This document shows, one piece after another, positions 7,589 through 15,439 of a stretch of DNA of 64,000 nt. Position 1 is the first letter of the stretch, and each line of letters starts with the position of its first letter. The translations under genes were made by a program, and so were the position numbers. The stretch covers positions 868,001-932,000 of the forward strand of contig NZ_WACG01000001.1 of the NCBI RefSeq assembly GCF_009193255.1, written 5' to 3'. The notes beneath the pieces were generated by a model. The model saw nothing but the letters and a program-made list of their open reading frames with translations, searched no databases and was not told where the DNA came from. The DNA comes from Arthrobacter koreensis. GTDB taxonomy: Bacteria > Actinomycetota > Actinomycetes > Actinomycetales > Micrococcaceae.

Positions 7589-8515
7589 TTAGTTGGTAGC
7601 GGTCTCGGGCTGGAGCTCGGCGGGCAGCGGCGGGAACTTCTCGCCCACACTTTGCTGCTTCCCGGCGAAGGGGAAGCCTTCGGCAAGATCCTCGTAGCTC
7701 CAGCCGCCGTCGCGGTATTCGGATTCGACTTCTTCCGGGTGGGACCACAGCTGCAGGCGGTCACCGCCCACTCCGATTGCCTGGCCGGTGATGCCGGCTG
7801 CCTCTTCGGAGGCCAGGAAGGCGATCAGGCCGGCAACGTCCTCGGCCGTCCCGAAGCCGAGTGTCTTGCGGAAGAAATCGGGCATGGCCTCGCCCCGCTC
7901 GTCCGCTTCGACGGCGGCCGCGAAGTACGGCACGGTCTTGGTCATGGCGGTTGCCGCCACCGGAATGACGGCGTTGGCGGTGACGCCGGCCTTCTTCATT
8001 TCCAGGGCCCAGGTCCGTACCATCCCAACAATCCCGGCCTTGGCGGCTGCGTAGTTGGTCTGCCCGAAGTTTCCGCGCTGGCCGGTGGGGGATCCAATGG
8101 CGATGATCCGGCCCTGGACATTGTTTTCCTTGAAGTACGCGTAGGCTTCCCGCACGCAGGTGAACGTTCCGCGCAGGTGCACGTTGATCACCAGGTCAAA
8201 GTCCTCATCCGTCATCTTCAGCAGGGACTTATCCCGCAGCACGCCGGCGTTGGTGACCAGGATGTCCAGGCCGCCGAAGTTTTCCACGGCGGCGTTCACC
8301 AGCGCCTTGGCGGTCTCGGTGGAACCTACCGGAGCCACTACGGCCACGGCACGGCCGCCGTCGGCGGTGATGGTCGCCGCGGCTTCCTCAGCGACGGCGG
8401 CGTCGACGTCGTTTACCACCACTGCCGCGCCCTGCCGTGCCAGTTCGCGGGCGTAGGCCAGGCCCAGCCCCCGTCCGCTGCCGGTAACGATCGCAACTTT
8501 GCCCTGAAGGGACAT
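7589..8515 (-). CDS. SDR-family 3-hydroxyacyl-CoA dehydrogenase
   Basis: A 308-residue short-chain dehydrogenase. The NAD(P) motif VTGSGRGLGLAYA is near residues 10-22, NAG near 89, the catalytic Ser in AIGSPTG near 142 and YAAAK near 155. The C-terminal tail (about 240-308, with WSHPEEVESEYRDGGWS) resembles the end of the dehydrogenase unit of MFE-2-type proteins, supporting a 3-hydroxyacyl-CoA role. GAGGAG lies 7 bases before ATG 8515. It is the first gene of the four-gene acyl-CoA operon and is divergent from the MarR gene, which probably controls it. Confidence 0.87.
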   Translation of the reverse strand: MSLQGKVAIVTGSGRGLGLAYARELARQGAAVVVNDVDAAVAEEAAATITADGGRAVAVVAPVGSTETAKALVNAAVENFGGLDILVTNAGVLRDKSLLKMTDEDFDLVINVHLRGTFTCVREAYAYFKENNVQGRIIAIGSPTGQRGNFGQTNYAAAKAGIVGMVRTWALEMKKAGVTANAVIPVAATAMTKTVPYFAAAVEADERGEAMPDFFRKTLGFGTAEDVAGLIAFLASEEAAGITGQAIGVGGDRLQLWSHPEEVESEYRDGGWSYEDLAEGFPFAGKQQSVGEKFPPLPAELQPETATN

Positions 8516-8549
8516 TCGAACTCCTCATGATTGTGTCCTGTCTCACACC

Positions 8550-8585
8550 ATGACATCCGAGATAGTTGAGAAAGTCAACAGTTGA
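8550..8585. promoter_or_regulatory. Promoter of the acyl-CoA operon with overlapping MarR-type operator
   Basis: On the minus strand TTGACT (8578-8573), a 17-base spacer and TGTCAT (8555-8550) form a plausible sigma-70 promoter facing the SDR gene. The -35 box lies inside alternating GTTGA/TCAAC units: GTTGA-5-TCAAC at 8565-8579 and TCAACAGTTGA at 8575-8585. Such a palindrome over the promoter is what a MarR repressor encoded next door would need. Prediction only. Confidence 0.5.
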
Positions 8586-8606
8586 AACGGGGCGTACTCT
8601 TGACTC

Positions 8607-9107
8607 ATGACTGAGACGGCCCACCCAACTGCGCGCGCTGCAGCACCCCCGTCAGCCGAAGCCGGAATCGAGCGCCTGTACTCATCCGATCTGGCCAACG
8701 AGACGGAATTTCTTGCCGCACGCGCACGCTCGGTGGGTTCGCGGCGGGCCAACGAACATTTGGCGGCGCTGGACCTGAAGGTCCGGTCCTATTCGGTCCT
8801 GTCCCTGGCGTGCAGCGGGCTGAACCCCTCCCAGCGGGAACTGGCCGAGTTCCTGTTCCTGGACCCGAGCCAGATCGTTGCGCTGGTGGACCAGCTTGAA
8901 AAGCGCGGAGCCGTGAAACGCAAGGCAGATCCGCGGGACCGCCGGTCCAACATCATCACCCCGACGGCGGCAGGCAAGCGCCTGTATGCCCAGGCGGCCG
9001 CGGTGGTCCAGGGAGCCGGGGAGGCCTCACTCGGAGCGCTCTCCCCCGCCGAGCGGAACCAACTGAGGGACCTGCTGCGCCGGGTGGCCTTCGCAGACCA
9101 GGCCTAG
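8607..9107 (+). CDS. MarR family transcriptional regulator
   Basis: A 166-residue winged-helix protein. The recognition region is LNPSQRELAEFLFLDPSQIVALVDQLEKRGAVKRKADPRDRRSNIITPTAAG (about residues 70-122), with the DPRDRR beta-wing. MarR proteins generally repress and are released by small phenolic or acyl-CoA ligands. It is divergent from the acyl-CoA operon, whose promoter carries matching inverted repeats, so local control is likely. Its stop codon TAG (9105-9107) lies in a CTAG that also holds the stop of the converging malQ gene. Confidence 0.9.
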   Translation: MTETAHPTARAAAPPSAEAGIERLYSSDLANETEFLAARARSVGSRRANEHLAALDLKVRSYSVLSLACSGLNPSQRELAEFLFLDPSQIVALVDQLEKRGAVKRKADPRDRRSNIITPTAAGKRLYAQAAAVVQGAGEASLGALSPAERNQLRDLLRRVAFADQA

Positions 9108-11242
9108 CCCTTTCCCAGCGCGCTGTTCATGACGCGTGTGAGTGACGCGAACCGCGGGTTGGCAGCGAGGTCTTCGACCAGTACCGGTTTCCCGTCCGGG
9201 CCGGCCAGTGGAATGCACCAGTTCGGATATTCACGCGCCGTCCCCGGCTGGTTCTGTGTGCGGCGCTCACCGACGGCATCCACCAGGCCCACCCCCACCA
9301 GTGACGAGGGGCTCAGGGCGATGAGCCGGTGCAGTGCCTCCACCGTCTCCTGCTCGGAGGCACCCGGTTCCAGCAGTCCGTGCCGGCGGGCCAGGTCGAG
9401 GATGCCGCGGGTGGCGGCGGCATCCAGTTCGCGTTCTTCCTCCACCGGACGGTTCAGCAGTCCCAGCGAATCCCGCAGCGTGACGTGCTCTCCGGCCAGG
9501 TATCCGGCTGCCGGCGGCAGGTCGTGGGTGCCGATCGTGGCCAGCGCCCCCGGCCGGTACTCCGCGGGCTCCCGCGGCCCCTCCCCGGTCTGTTCGAACC
9601 ACAGGATCGACGTGCCAAGCACGCCCCGTTCCGCCAGGTAGCCCTGGACCCAGGGTTCGAAGACCCCAAGGTCCTCGCCGATGACGACGGCGCCGGCCCG
9701 GTGCGCTTCCAGGACAAGGATCCCCACCAGCGCCTCATGGTCATAGTAGACGTACGCGCCTTTGCCCGGCTCCTGTCCCCTCGGGATCCACCAGAGACGG
9801 AACAGGCCCAGGATATGGTCCACCCGGACACCACCGGCATGGCGCAGGATGGTGCGCAGCATGTCCCGGTACGCGCCGTAGCCGCTTGCCGCGAGGCGGT
9901 CCGGATCCCAGGGCGGCTGGCTCCAGTCCTGGCCAATCTGGTTGAACATGTCCGGAGGCGCGCCCACGGACACCTCCGGGGCCATCACGTCCCGCAGGGT
10001 CCAGGCATCGGCGCCGCCGGGATGGACCCCCACGGCGAGGTCGTGGACGATTCCGATTCCCATGCCCGCGCTGAGTGCTGCCCGCTGGGCAGATTCGAGC
10101 TGCTCGTCGCAGATCCACTGCAGCCACTTGTAGAACATGGTTTCGTCCGCGAGTTCGGCGGATTTCTCCGCCGCCAGGGCACTGTGCAGCCCTTCCTGCC
10201 ATTCGGCCGCTTCCGGAGGATAGTCGGCCGCGAGGGCACACCACAGGGCAAAGCTCTCCAGTCCGGGCCCCGCCTCGCGGACGAAGGCCTCGAACTGCTG
10301 CGCCCGGGCGGGGCTGCGCGGCACCTGGTAGACCGCTCGGAGTGCCTGCAGCTTGGCGGCGTAGGACGAGTTGCGGTCCAGCAGCCGCGCATCGCGGTCC
10401 ACTGCCCGCTGGTTCGCGGCCAGGGCCTCGACCCCGGCACGCTCCGACCCGGGAAGATAGGCATACTCCTCGATCGCTTCCACCCGGATGTAGAGCGGGT
10501 GGAAGAAGCGGCGGGTGGCCGGAAGGTAGGGCGAGTCCTCGACGGGAGGCAGTGGTTCGGCTGCGTGGAGCGGGTTGATGAGCATAAAGGCAGCGCCGGC
10601 GCTGCCTGACACGGCTGAGAGGTCCGCGAGGTCGGAAAGGTCCCCGATCCCCCAGGACCGTTCGGACCGCACGGAGTAAAGCTGGGCCATCATCCCCCAC
10701 CCCCGGCCCCCTGTGTTCGGAGCGGGCAGCCGGTCAGGGGTGACCGCCAGGACGGACTGTTCTTCCCGTCCGGAGGTGGAAACGTGCAGGGCATGCCATC
10801 CCAGCGGCAGGCCGGCCGGGAGCGGCAGCTGCCTGGCTTCCAGTTCGACGCCGTTCATGAACGCTGTTTCGGCCGCCTGTTCCACAGCCTGCGGGGAGGG
10901 CAGCGGCACGGAGCTGCCGTCCTCCAGGGTGATCCAGGCCCGCGCCTCGGCTCCGCGGGGCACATGTACCGTGACTGGCAGGGACTGCTGCCGGCGCAGG
11001 ACTACCGTGGGCGGCAGCATACTGCGCCAGGGCGCCAGGGCCGCTTCCGCCAGGGATGCCTCGGCCTGCTCCCGGGTCGCTGCCGGCGCTCCGCGGGCAG
11101 CGAGGACGCTGATGAGGGAGGCATCCGAGACCTGCTGGACACCGCCGTCCCAGCCGGTGAAGGTTGTGGCAACGTTCTTGGCTTCTGCCAGCTGCTCCAG
11201 CAGCTCCCTTGCCGGTGCGGCGCCGTCGTCGTATTCCGTCAT
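9104..11242 (-). CDS. malQ: 4-alpha-glucanotransferase (amylomaltase)
   Basis: A 712-residue GH77 enzyme that transfers alpha-1,4-glucan segments between maltodextrins in the cytosol. Catalytic motifs are present: GGVRVDHILGLFRLWWIPRG with nucleophile Asp475, VIGEDLG with acid/base Glu523, and GTHDLPP with Asp574. The N-terminal region of about 160 residues before the barrel is the extension typical of actinobacterial MalQ. GGAG lies 5 bases before ATG 11242. The gene stands alone; no glycogen or maltose gene is adjacent. Its stop shares the palindrome CTAG with the stop of the converging MarR gene. Confidence 0.95.
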   Translation of the reverse strand: MTEYDDGAAPARELLEQLAEAKNVATTFTGWDGGVQQVSDASLISVLAARGAPAATREQAEASLAEAALAPWRSMLPPTVVLRRQQSLPVTVHVPRGAEARAWITLEDGSSVPLPSPQAVEQAAETAFMNGVELEARQLPLPAGLPLGWHALHVSTSGREEQSVLAVTPDRLPAPNTGGRGWGMMAQLYSVRSERSWGIGDLSDLADLSAVSGSAGAAFMLINPLHAAEPLPPVEDSPYLPATRRFFHPLYIRVEAIEEYAYLPGSERAGVEALAANQRAVDRDARLLDRNSSYAAKLQALRAVYQVPRSPARAQQFEAFVREAGPGLESFALWCALAADYPPEAAEWQEGLHSALAAEKSAELADETMFYKWLQWICDEQLESAQRAALSAGMGIGIVHDLAVGVHPGGADAWTLRDVMAPEVSVGAPPDMFNQIGQDWSQPPWDPDRLAASGYGAYRDMLRTILRHAGGVRVDHILGLFRLWWIPRGQEPGKGAYVYYDHEALVGILVLEAHRAGAVVIGEDLGVFEPWVQGYLAERGVLGTSILWFEQTGEGPREPAEYRPGALATIGTHDLPPAAGYLAGEHVTLRDSLGLLNRPVEEERELDAAATRGILDLARRHGLLEPGASEQETVEALHRLIALSPSSLVGVGLVDAVGERRTQNQPGTAREYPNWCIPLAGPDGKPVLVEDLAANPRFASLTRVMNSALGKG

Positions 11243-11339
11243 CGGGTCTCCACAGTCATGCGTGCCAATCTAGGCGCAAAGGCACCCCAAGGACAGGGGC
11301 GGGGTGGTCCGTGCAGCCAAAGCACCGCGGTGCTGGACG

Positions 11340-11669
11340 TCAGGGCCGTTTTTCAACCAGCCGCCAGACGTCCTGGTAGTCCACATGCTCCGCATAGGGG
11401 GCGGCCAGCGCAGCGAGCGCCAGCGTGGTCCATTCCAGTTCGTCCGCATAGGTGCGGCTGTCCCCTTCAGCGTCCTGCAGCATGCGGGAAAGCGCGTTGC
11501 GCCGGGCGCCGCCAATGATGTCAATCAGCATCAGCTTGGCCTCGCACTCGCGCAGCAGGCGCTCTTCATACCAGCGGTCAGAGAGCGAAATCTCGGAGCC
11601 GCCCAGCAGCTTGCGTGACTCCGCGGCGTCTTCGTGAAAGCGCGTCAGCAGGAAATCCACGATGTCCAT
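11340..11669 (-). CDS. DUF6221 family protein
   Basis: A 109-residue soluble acidic protein. The N-terminal pattern MDIVDFLLTRFHEDA, a central LLRECEAKLMLID and the C-terminal LAALAAPYAEHVDYQDVWR match the small actinobacterial DUF6221 family, often found in phage-like or accessory contexts but also on chromosomes. Function is unknown. The SD upstream of ATG 11669 is weak. No operon partner is evident: malQ is 97 bases downstream in the same direction. Confidence 0.65.
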   Translation of the reverse strand: MDIVDFLLTRFHEDAAESRKLLGGSEISLSDRWYEERLLRECEAKLMLIDIIGGARRNALSRMLQDAEGDSRTYADELEWTTLALAALAAPYAEHVDYQDVWRLVEKRP

Positions 11670-11803
11670 GCCCAGACTTTACGCGCAGGGTATCCTCCGC
11701 GTCAGGGGTCCGCGGGCGTTCCGGGAATATTTTCGCGCACTTGACTGGTTGACATAACTAGGTCCCCTATCGAAGACCCCAGCCAACTATCCAGGAGTTC
11801 AGT

Positions 11804-12043
11804 TTGCCCTCAGCCTGCGCGTCCCCATCCCGTTCCAATGCCCCTGCCCGCCGCGTCCGCAATGTCAGCTCGATCCACCGCGGAGACTACGTCGAAGCCC
11901 GCAGCGGCGACGAGGTCTACTACCGCGGAGAAGTCCGCGACACAGCGCCCGGACTCGCAACCCTGTGGCTCAATGACGAGGAAACCGGGATGCACACGGC
12001 CGTGAGCACGGAGGACTTCACCATTTGGCGCACCCAGCGCTAA
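11804..12043 (+). CDS. Small hypothetical protein
   Basis: A 79-residue protein read from TTG 11804, supported by AGGAG 6 bases upstream; no ATG or GTG fits. The N-terminus is basic and Ser/Ala/Arg rich. The remainder, HRGDYVEARSGDEVYYRGEV followed by LATLWLNDEETGMHTAV, looks like a small beta-barrel similar in feel to SH3-like or KOW-like folds, but I do not recognise a family. It is an orphan between two minus-strand genes, with TTGAC-type elements at 11741-11754 upstream that might belong to its promoter. Confidence 0.55.
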   Translation: MPSACASPSRSNAPARRVRNVSSIHRGDYVEARSGDEVYYRGEVRDTAPGLATLWLNDEETGMHTAVSTEDFTIWRTQR

Positions 12044-12088
12044 ACCCGTCCGCCTGACGGGACCGCCCGGCTCAGCCAGCCGTCAGGC

Positions 12089-12844
12089 TCAGTCGAGCAT
12101 CGCACCGGCGCTGATATTGATGGTGGTCCCAGTGATGCTCGCCGCCATGTCCGAAGCAGCGAAAACAGCCGCGTTCCCAACATCCTCCAGCGTTGCCGCC
12201 CGGTTCAGCAGCGTCGCTGCGGCGATGGATCCGGCTATTCCTTCCCGTCCCTCCATGGCGGCGGGGAGGGATTCCGGGACACCGCCGGAGCGCAGTGTCA
12301 CCACCCGGATGCCGAACGGGCCCAGTTCGATGGCGAGCTGGCGGCGCATCGATTCGATGGCTTCCAGGGCCGTGACCAGCCCGCCAAGATACTGTCCCCG
12401 GTCTTCGGTTCCCGAACCGCCAAAAGCCAGGATCACCCCGGATTTCTGTTCCATCATGTGCCGTGCGGCCGCCTGCGCCGTGATAAAGGTTGCCTGCACG
12501 GCGGTGGAAACCGGCCGAAGGTAGTCCTCCAGGTACATGGCGGCCATGGGTGTGCCCTGGACGTCGCCGTGCTGGATCACGTTGAGGGAGATGTCCAGGC
12601 TCCCTGCCGCCGCGGCGACGTCATCCGCATGCTCGTTGACCGCTTCCTGGTTCAGCGCGTCCAGCACTGCTGATTCCGCCAGTCCGCCGGCGGCCCGGAT
12701 TTCCGCGGCCACCTCCTGCAGCGGCTCTGCGTGCCTGCCAGCCAGGAAGACCCGTGCGCCCTCGCGGGCAAACGCGCGCGCCGCGGCGCCGCCAATCGAT
12801 CCGCCGCCGCCGTAGATGACCGCATTCCTGCCGTTGAGGAGCAT
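12089..12844 (-). CDS. Divergent SDR-family protein lacking the YxxxK lysine
   Basis: A 251-residue Rossmann protein. The nucleotide-binding region IYGGGGSIGGAAARAFAREGA is intact. The usual NNAG is replaced by LNVIQHGD, and the active-site tyrosine region reads YLGGLVTALEAIESMRRQLA, so the YxxxK lysine is a leucine. The catalytic Ser may be in FGGSGTEDRG. This matches a divergent SDR branch whose activity is uncertain. ATG 12844 has AAGGA 7 bases upstream; the longer frame to 13012 runs into the neighbouring gene and is rejected. It follows the 3-hydroxyisobutyryl-CoA hydrolase-like gene by 61 bases, probably in one operon. Confidence 0.75.
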   Translation of the reverse strand: MLLNGRNAVIYGGGGSIGGAAARAFAREGARVFLAGRHAEPLQEVAAEIRAAGGLAESAVLDALNQEAVNEHADDVAAAAGSLDISLNVIQHGDVQGTPMAAMYLEDYLRPVSTAVQATFITAQAAARHMMEQKSGVILAFGGSGTEDRGQYLGGLVTALEAIESMRRQLAIELGPFGIRVVTLRSGGVPESLPAAMEGREGIAGSIAAATLLNRAATLEDVGNAAVFAASDMAASITGTTINISAGAMLD

Positions 12845-12905
12845 GCCGGTGTCCTTGCCTGAAGAGAATGTGGACGCAGTGCGCCTCATTCTGGCACCGG
12901 AGCAA

Positions 12906-13979
12906 TCAGAGGGCCAGAGTCCAGGCCACGTCGGCCAGATCGACGCCGTCAAGCCGGGCAGGATTCCACCGCGGCTCGTTCCGGTCCAGGAGGCGGGCGC
13001 GGACGCCCTCACGGAAATCGGGGCGTCCGATCATCCTCTCCGCCATCACCAGGTCACGCTGCAGGACCGTGCCGAGGTCCGGTTCCTGTGCGGCGGCGCG
13101 CAGCGCGGCAAGGGCAACCCCCAGCGAAAACGGTGCCATGGCCCGAATGGCCCGGGCTGCTTCCCCTGCGGCCGGCGCCGGGTGCCGCTCCAGGTTCTGC
13201 AGGATGGCGGCCACGTCCCCACCCGTGTAGCACTCGTCGATCCACTCCTGCTCGGCGGCGAGCGGCGCGGCCGGAGGTTCAACGGCGAAAGCGGCCACCA
13301 CATCCGCGGCGCTGCTGCCCGCGGATTCAAGCGCCGCCAGCAGGTCGGCAAGCGACCCGGAAGGGACGTAGAAGTCCGCGAAACCGCACAGCACGGCGTC
13401 GGCACCGGTCATCGATCCAGCGGTCAGAGCCAGGTGGGTGCCGAGTTCACCCGGTGCGCCGGAGAGCAGGAGGGACCCGGCGCAGTCGGGGCTGAAGCCG
13501 ATGCGCACCTCCGGCATGGCAGCAGTGGTCCTTTCGGTGGCGATCCGGATCCCGGCGTGTCCGGAGACCCCAATACCGCCGCCCATGACCACACCGTCCA
13601 TCACTGCTACATACGGCTTGGGGAAAGCTGCCACCCGCGCATTGAGCGCGTATTCGGCGGTCCAGAACTCCATGGCCTGTTCATCCGTGCCTGACGCAAT
13701 CGCACGGATGTCACCGCCCGCGCACAGTCCGCGTTCACCGGCACCGTAAAGCACCACGGCCTGCACGGCACTGTCTGCTGCCCAGTCCTGCAGTACCCGG
13801 TCCATCGCCCGCACCATGTCCAGGGTCATGGCGTTGAGGGCCCGCGGCCGGTTCAGCCGGATGGTTCCCAAAGTGCCGGAGGTCCAGGCCTGCAGTTCAT
13901 TCGTGGCGTGCGGGGAGGTTTGAACCGTTGCGGGGGCGGGCGAGGAATTCATGCCCGCTAGCATCCCAAGTTTTTCCAT
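12906..13979 (-). CDS. Enoyl-CoA hydratase/isomerase, 3-hydroxyisobutyryl-CoA hydrolase type
   Basis: A crotonase-fold protein of about 357 residues, the length of 3-hydroxyisobutyryl-CoA hydrolase rather than of simple enoyl-CoA hydratases (about 260). The oxyanion-hole motif GERGLCAGGDIRAIA and the MGGGIGVSGHAGIRIATERTTAAMPE segment followed by IGFSPD are typical of the HIBCH group, which releases 3-hydroxyisobutyrate in valine breakdown. ATG 13979 has GGAG 9 bases upstream; ATG 13952 (MNSSPAP) is the alternative and TTG 13988 is less likely. It is probably co-transcribed with the divergent SDR gene. Confidence 0.82.
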   Translation of the reverse strand: MEKLGMLAGMNSSPAPATVQTSPHATNELQAWTSGTLGTIRLNRPRALNAMTLDMVRAMDRVLQDWAADSAVQAVVLYGAGERGLCAGGDIRAIASGTDEQAMEFWTAEYALNARVAAFPKPYVAVMDGVVMGGGIGVSGHAGIRIATERTTAAMPEVRIGFSPDCAGSLLLSGAPGELGTHLALTAGSMTGADAVLCGFADFYVPSGSLADLLAALESAGSSAADVVAAFAVEPPAAPLAAEQEWIDECYTGGDVAAILQNLERHPAPAAGEAARAIRAMAPFSLGVALAALRAAAQEPDLGTVLQRDLVMAERMIGRPDFREGVRARLLDRNEPRWNPARLDGVDLADVAWTLAL

Positions 13980-14009
13980 CCGGCCCAACTCCGGATAGCG
14001 CCGGGAACG

Positions 14010-14055
14010 CAGCTGCGCCGGCTGCAGGCGATGTTGCCCGCAGCCGGCGCAGCTG
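14010..14055. terminator. Hairpin between minus-strand genes
   Basis: A 16-bp perfect stem (14010-14025 with 14040-14055) and a 14-base loop lie between the small gene at 14079 and the hydrolase gene. TGTTT follows on the plus strand only, so on the minus strand it lacks a T-tract. It could still separate the two minus-strand units. Confidence 0.5.
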
Positions 14056-14078
14056 TGTTTACCGGATGTTCCGCTCTC

Positions 14079-14345
14079 CTACCAGCGGACCTTGCGTTCG
14101 CGGCGGCCCTGGCGGCCGGTTGCATGGTTGGGCTTCCCGCCCTTGCCCAGGCTTTGCCAGCCGGGCAGGTTGGCTTCCTGCTCGCGGGCGGCCGCTAGCC
14201 GCTGGAGGCCTTCCTCGCTGAGGCGGCGGGCGGCTGCGGGGGCAATATTGACCTGCAGCTGCGTCTCGTCCCCAGCGGAGGAGTGAGCAGGCAGACCGGC
14301 TGGTTCGAGCGGTTCCTGTGCGGGATTGGATGTAGGTTCAGTCAT
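14079..14345 (-). CDS. Small hypothetical protein with basic C-terminus
   Basis: An 88-residue protein with an acidic, Pro/Ala-rich N-terminal half and a strongly basic tail (GRQGRRERKVRW). The segment ARRLSEEGLQRLAAAREQEANLPGWQSLGKGGKPNHATG may form one helix and then a flexible basic tail, which suggests nucleic acid or ribosome contact, but no family is recognised. GGAG stands 6 bases before ATG 14345, supporting translation. It is alone; the 278 bases upstream (14346-14623) show no further gene or clear site. Confidence 0.6.
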   Translation of the reverse strand: MTEPTSNPAQEPLEPAGLPAHSSAGDETQLQVNIAPAAARRLSEEGLQRLAAAREQEANLPGWQSLGKGGKPNHATGRQGRRERKVRW

Positions 14346-14623
14346 GGTTTGCTCCAGTTCATCTCTGGCGTGGCTGTGCCAGGGTGAGCCCTTCCGGGCA
14401 CGCCGGGAAGACTTTCCACGGCGGGATTTCGAGCTGCAGACGGAAGGACGCCTGGCCTTGGCCAGCGGTTGCGGGTGGGTCTGCGTTGAGCGGTTTGCGC
14501 CACTTTGAAGGGCCGGAGTGTTCCGGCGGGCGCAGTTCGCTACTCGAAAATGAGCGTATCCATGTGCAGGACCCTAACAAGCGCAGAAGGTAATGGAAAG
14601 AGCGAATCCACGAACCGCGTGAA

Positions 14624-15439
14624 TTACCGGAATCCGCCGTCACTGCTCAGCACCTGGCCCACCATCCACCGCCCTTCGTCGCTGACGAGCCACGCGATGA
14701 GCCGCGCCGGATCATCCGGTTCACCAAACCTGCCCGCAGGGAAATGTGCCAGCACATCAGCGAGGACCTCCGGCGGCCGGTCGGCCGTCTCCACCGTCAG
14801 GTATCCAGTGTTGACTGGCCCGGGGTTCACCGTGTTGAGGAGGATTCCCCGGCGCGCCAGGTCCGCCGCCACGGACGGAGTGATGCCGGCAAGGGCGGCC
14901 TTGGACGTCGCGTAGGCAATTTCCGAGTCCATGACCCCGCGGTTGATCTGCCCGGACGTCATCCAGATCACCCTGCCTCCGGGCCGGCCGTCATGCTGCG
15001 CCGCGAACTCGCGGGTGGCGAGCAGCGTGGAGCGGGTATTGACCTGCCAGTGGGCATCGAGCTTTTCCGGGGTCATCTCCGCCAGCGGGCCGTCCCCGCC
15101 GCTGCGCGCGTGGTTGCAGACCAGGATGTCCAGGTGGCCCAGTTCCGCGGCTGCCGCGCTGACCAGTTCCGAAGCGGCGTCAGGCTCGGCCAGGTTGATG
15201 CTCCGGTGCGCCAGGACTGCCTCCGGGGCGAGCTGCCCGCGCAGCCCCTCAGCCACGGCGTCGAGGGAGTCCCCGCCCCACGGCTGGTCCAGGTCATGCG
15301 GTTGGTAGTGGGCGGTGAAAAGGCTGGCTCCCATCCGGGCGAGCCGCGACGCCACGGCATAGCCAATGCCCTGGCGGCGGCTCACCCCGGTGACGACGGC
15401 GGTACGGCCCGCCAGTGGGAGCGGACTGTCCAGTTTCAC
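14624..15439 (-). CDS. SDR-family oxidoreductase coupled to putA
   Basis: A 271-residue short-chain dehydrogenase. The motif VVTGVSRRQGIGYAVASRLA near residues 13-32 binds NAD(P), VCNHARSG replaces the usual NNAG, and YATSK near 181 holds the catalytic Tyr and Lys. The C-terminus WMVGQVLSSDGGFR is typical of the FabG-like group. The start is GTG 15439, whose GTGA overlaps the stop of putA, so it is translated by coupling. Whether it acts in proline or glutamate metabolism is unknown. Its substrate cannot be predicted. Confidence 0.85.
   Translation of the reverse strand: MKLDSPLPLAGRTAVVTGVSRRQGIGYAVASRLARMGASLFTAHYQPHDLDQPWGGDSLDAVAEGLRGQLAPEAVLAHRSINLAEPDAASELVSAAAAELGHLDILVCNHARSGGDGPLAEMTPEKLDAHWQVNTRSTLLATREFAAQHDGRPGGRVIWMTSGQINRGVMDSEIAYATSKAALAGITPSVAADLARRGILLNTVNPGPVNTGYLTVETADRPPEVLADVLAHFPAGRFGEPDDPARLIAWLVSDEGRWMVGQVLSSDGGFR

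Noticed and set aside
12845-13012. N-terminal extension of the divergent SDR
   Set aside because: It overlaps the hydrolase gene and lacks an SD; ATG 12844 has AAGGA and starts directly before the Rossmann motif.
14346-14623. Possible small gene in the gap before the small basic protein
   Set aside because: Frames on both strands lack SD sites and recognisable sequence; composition looks non-coding.
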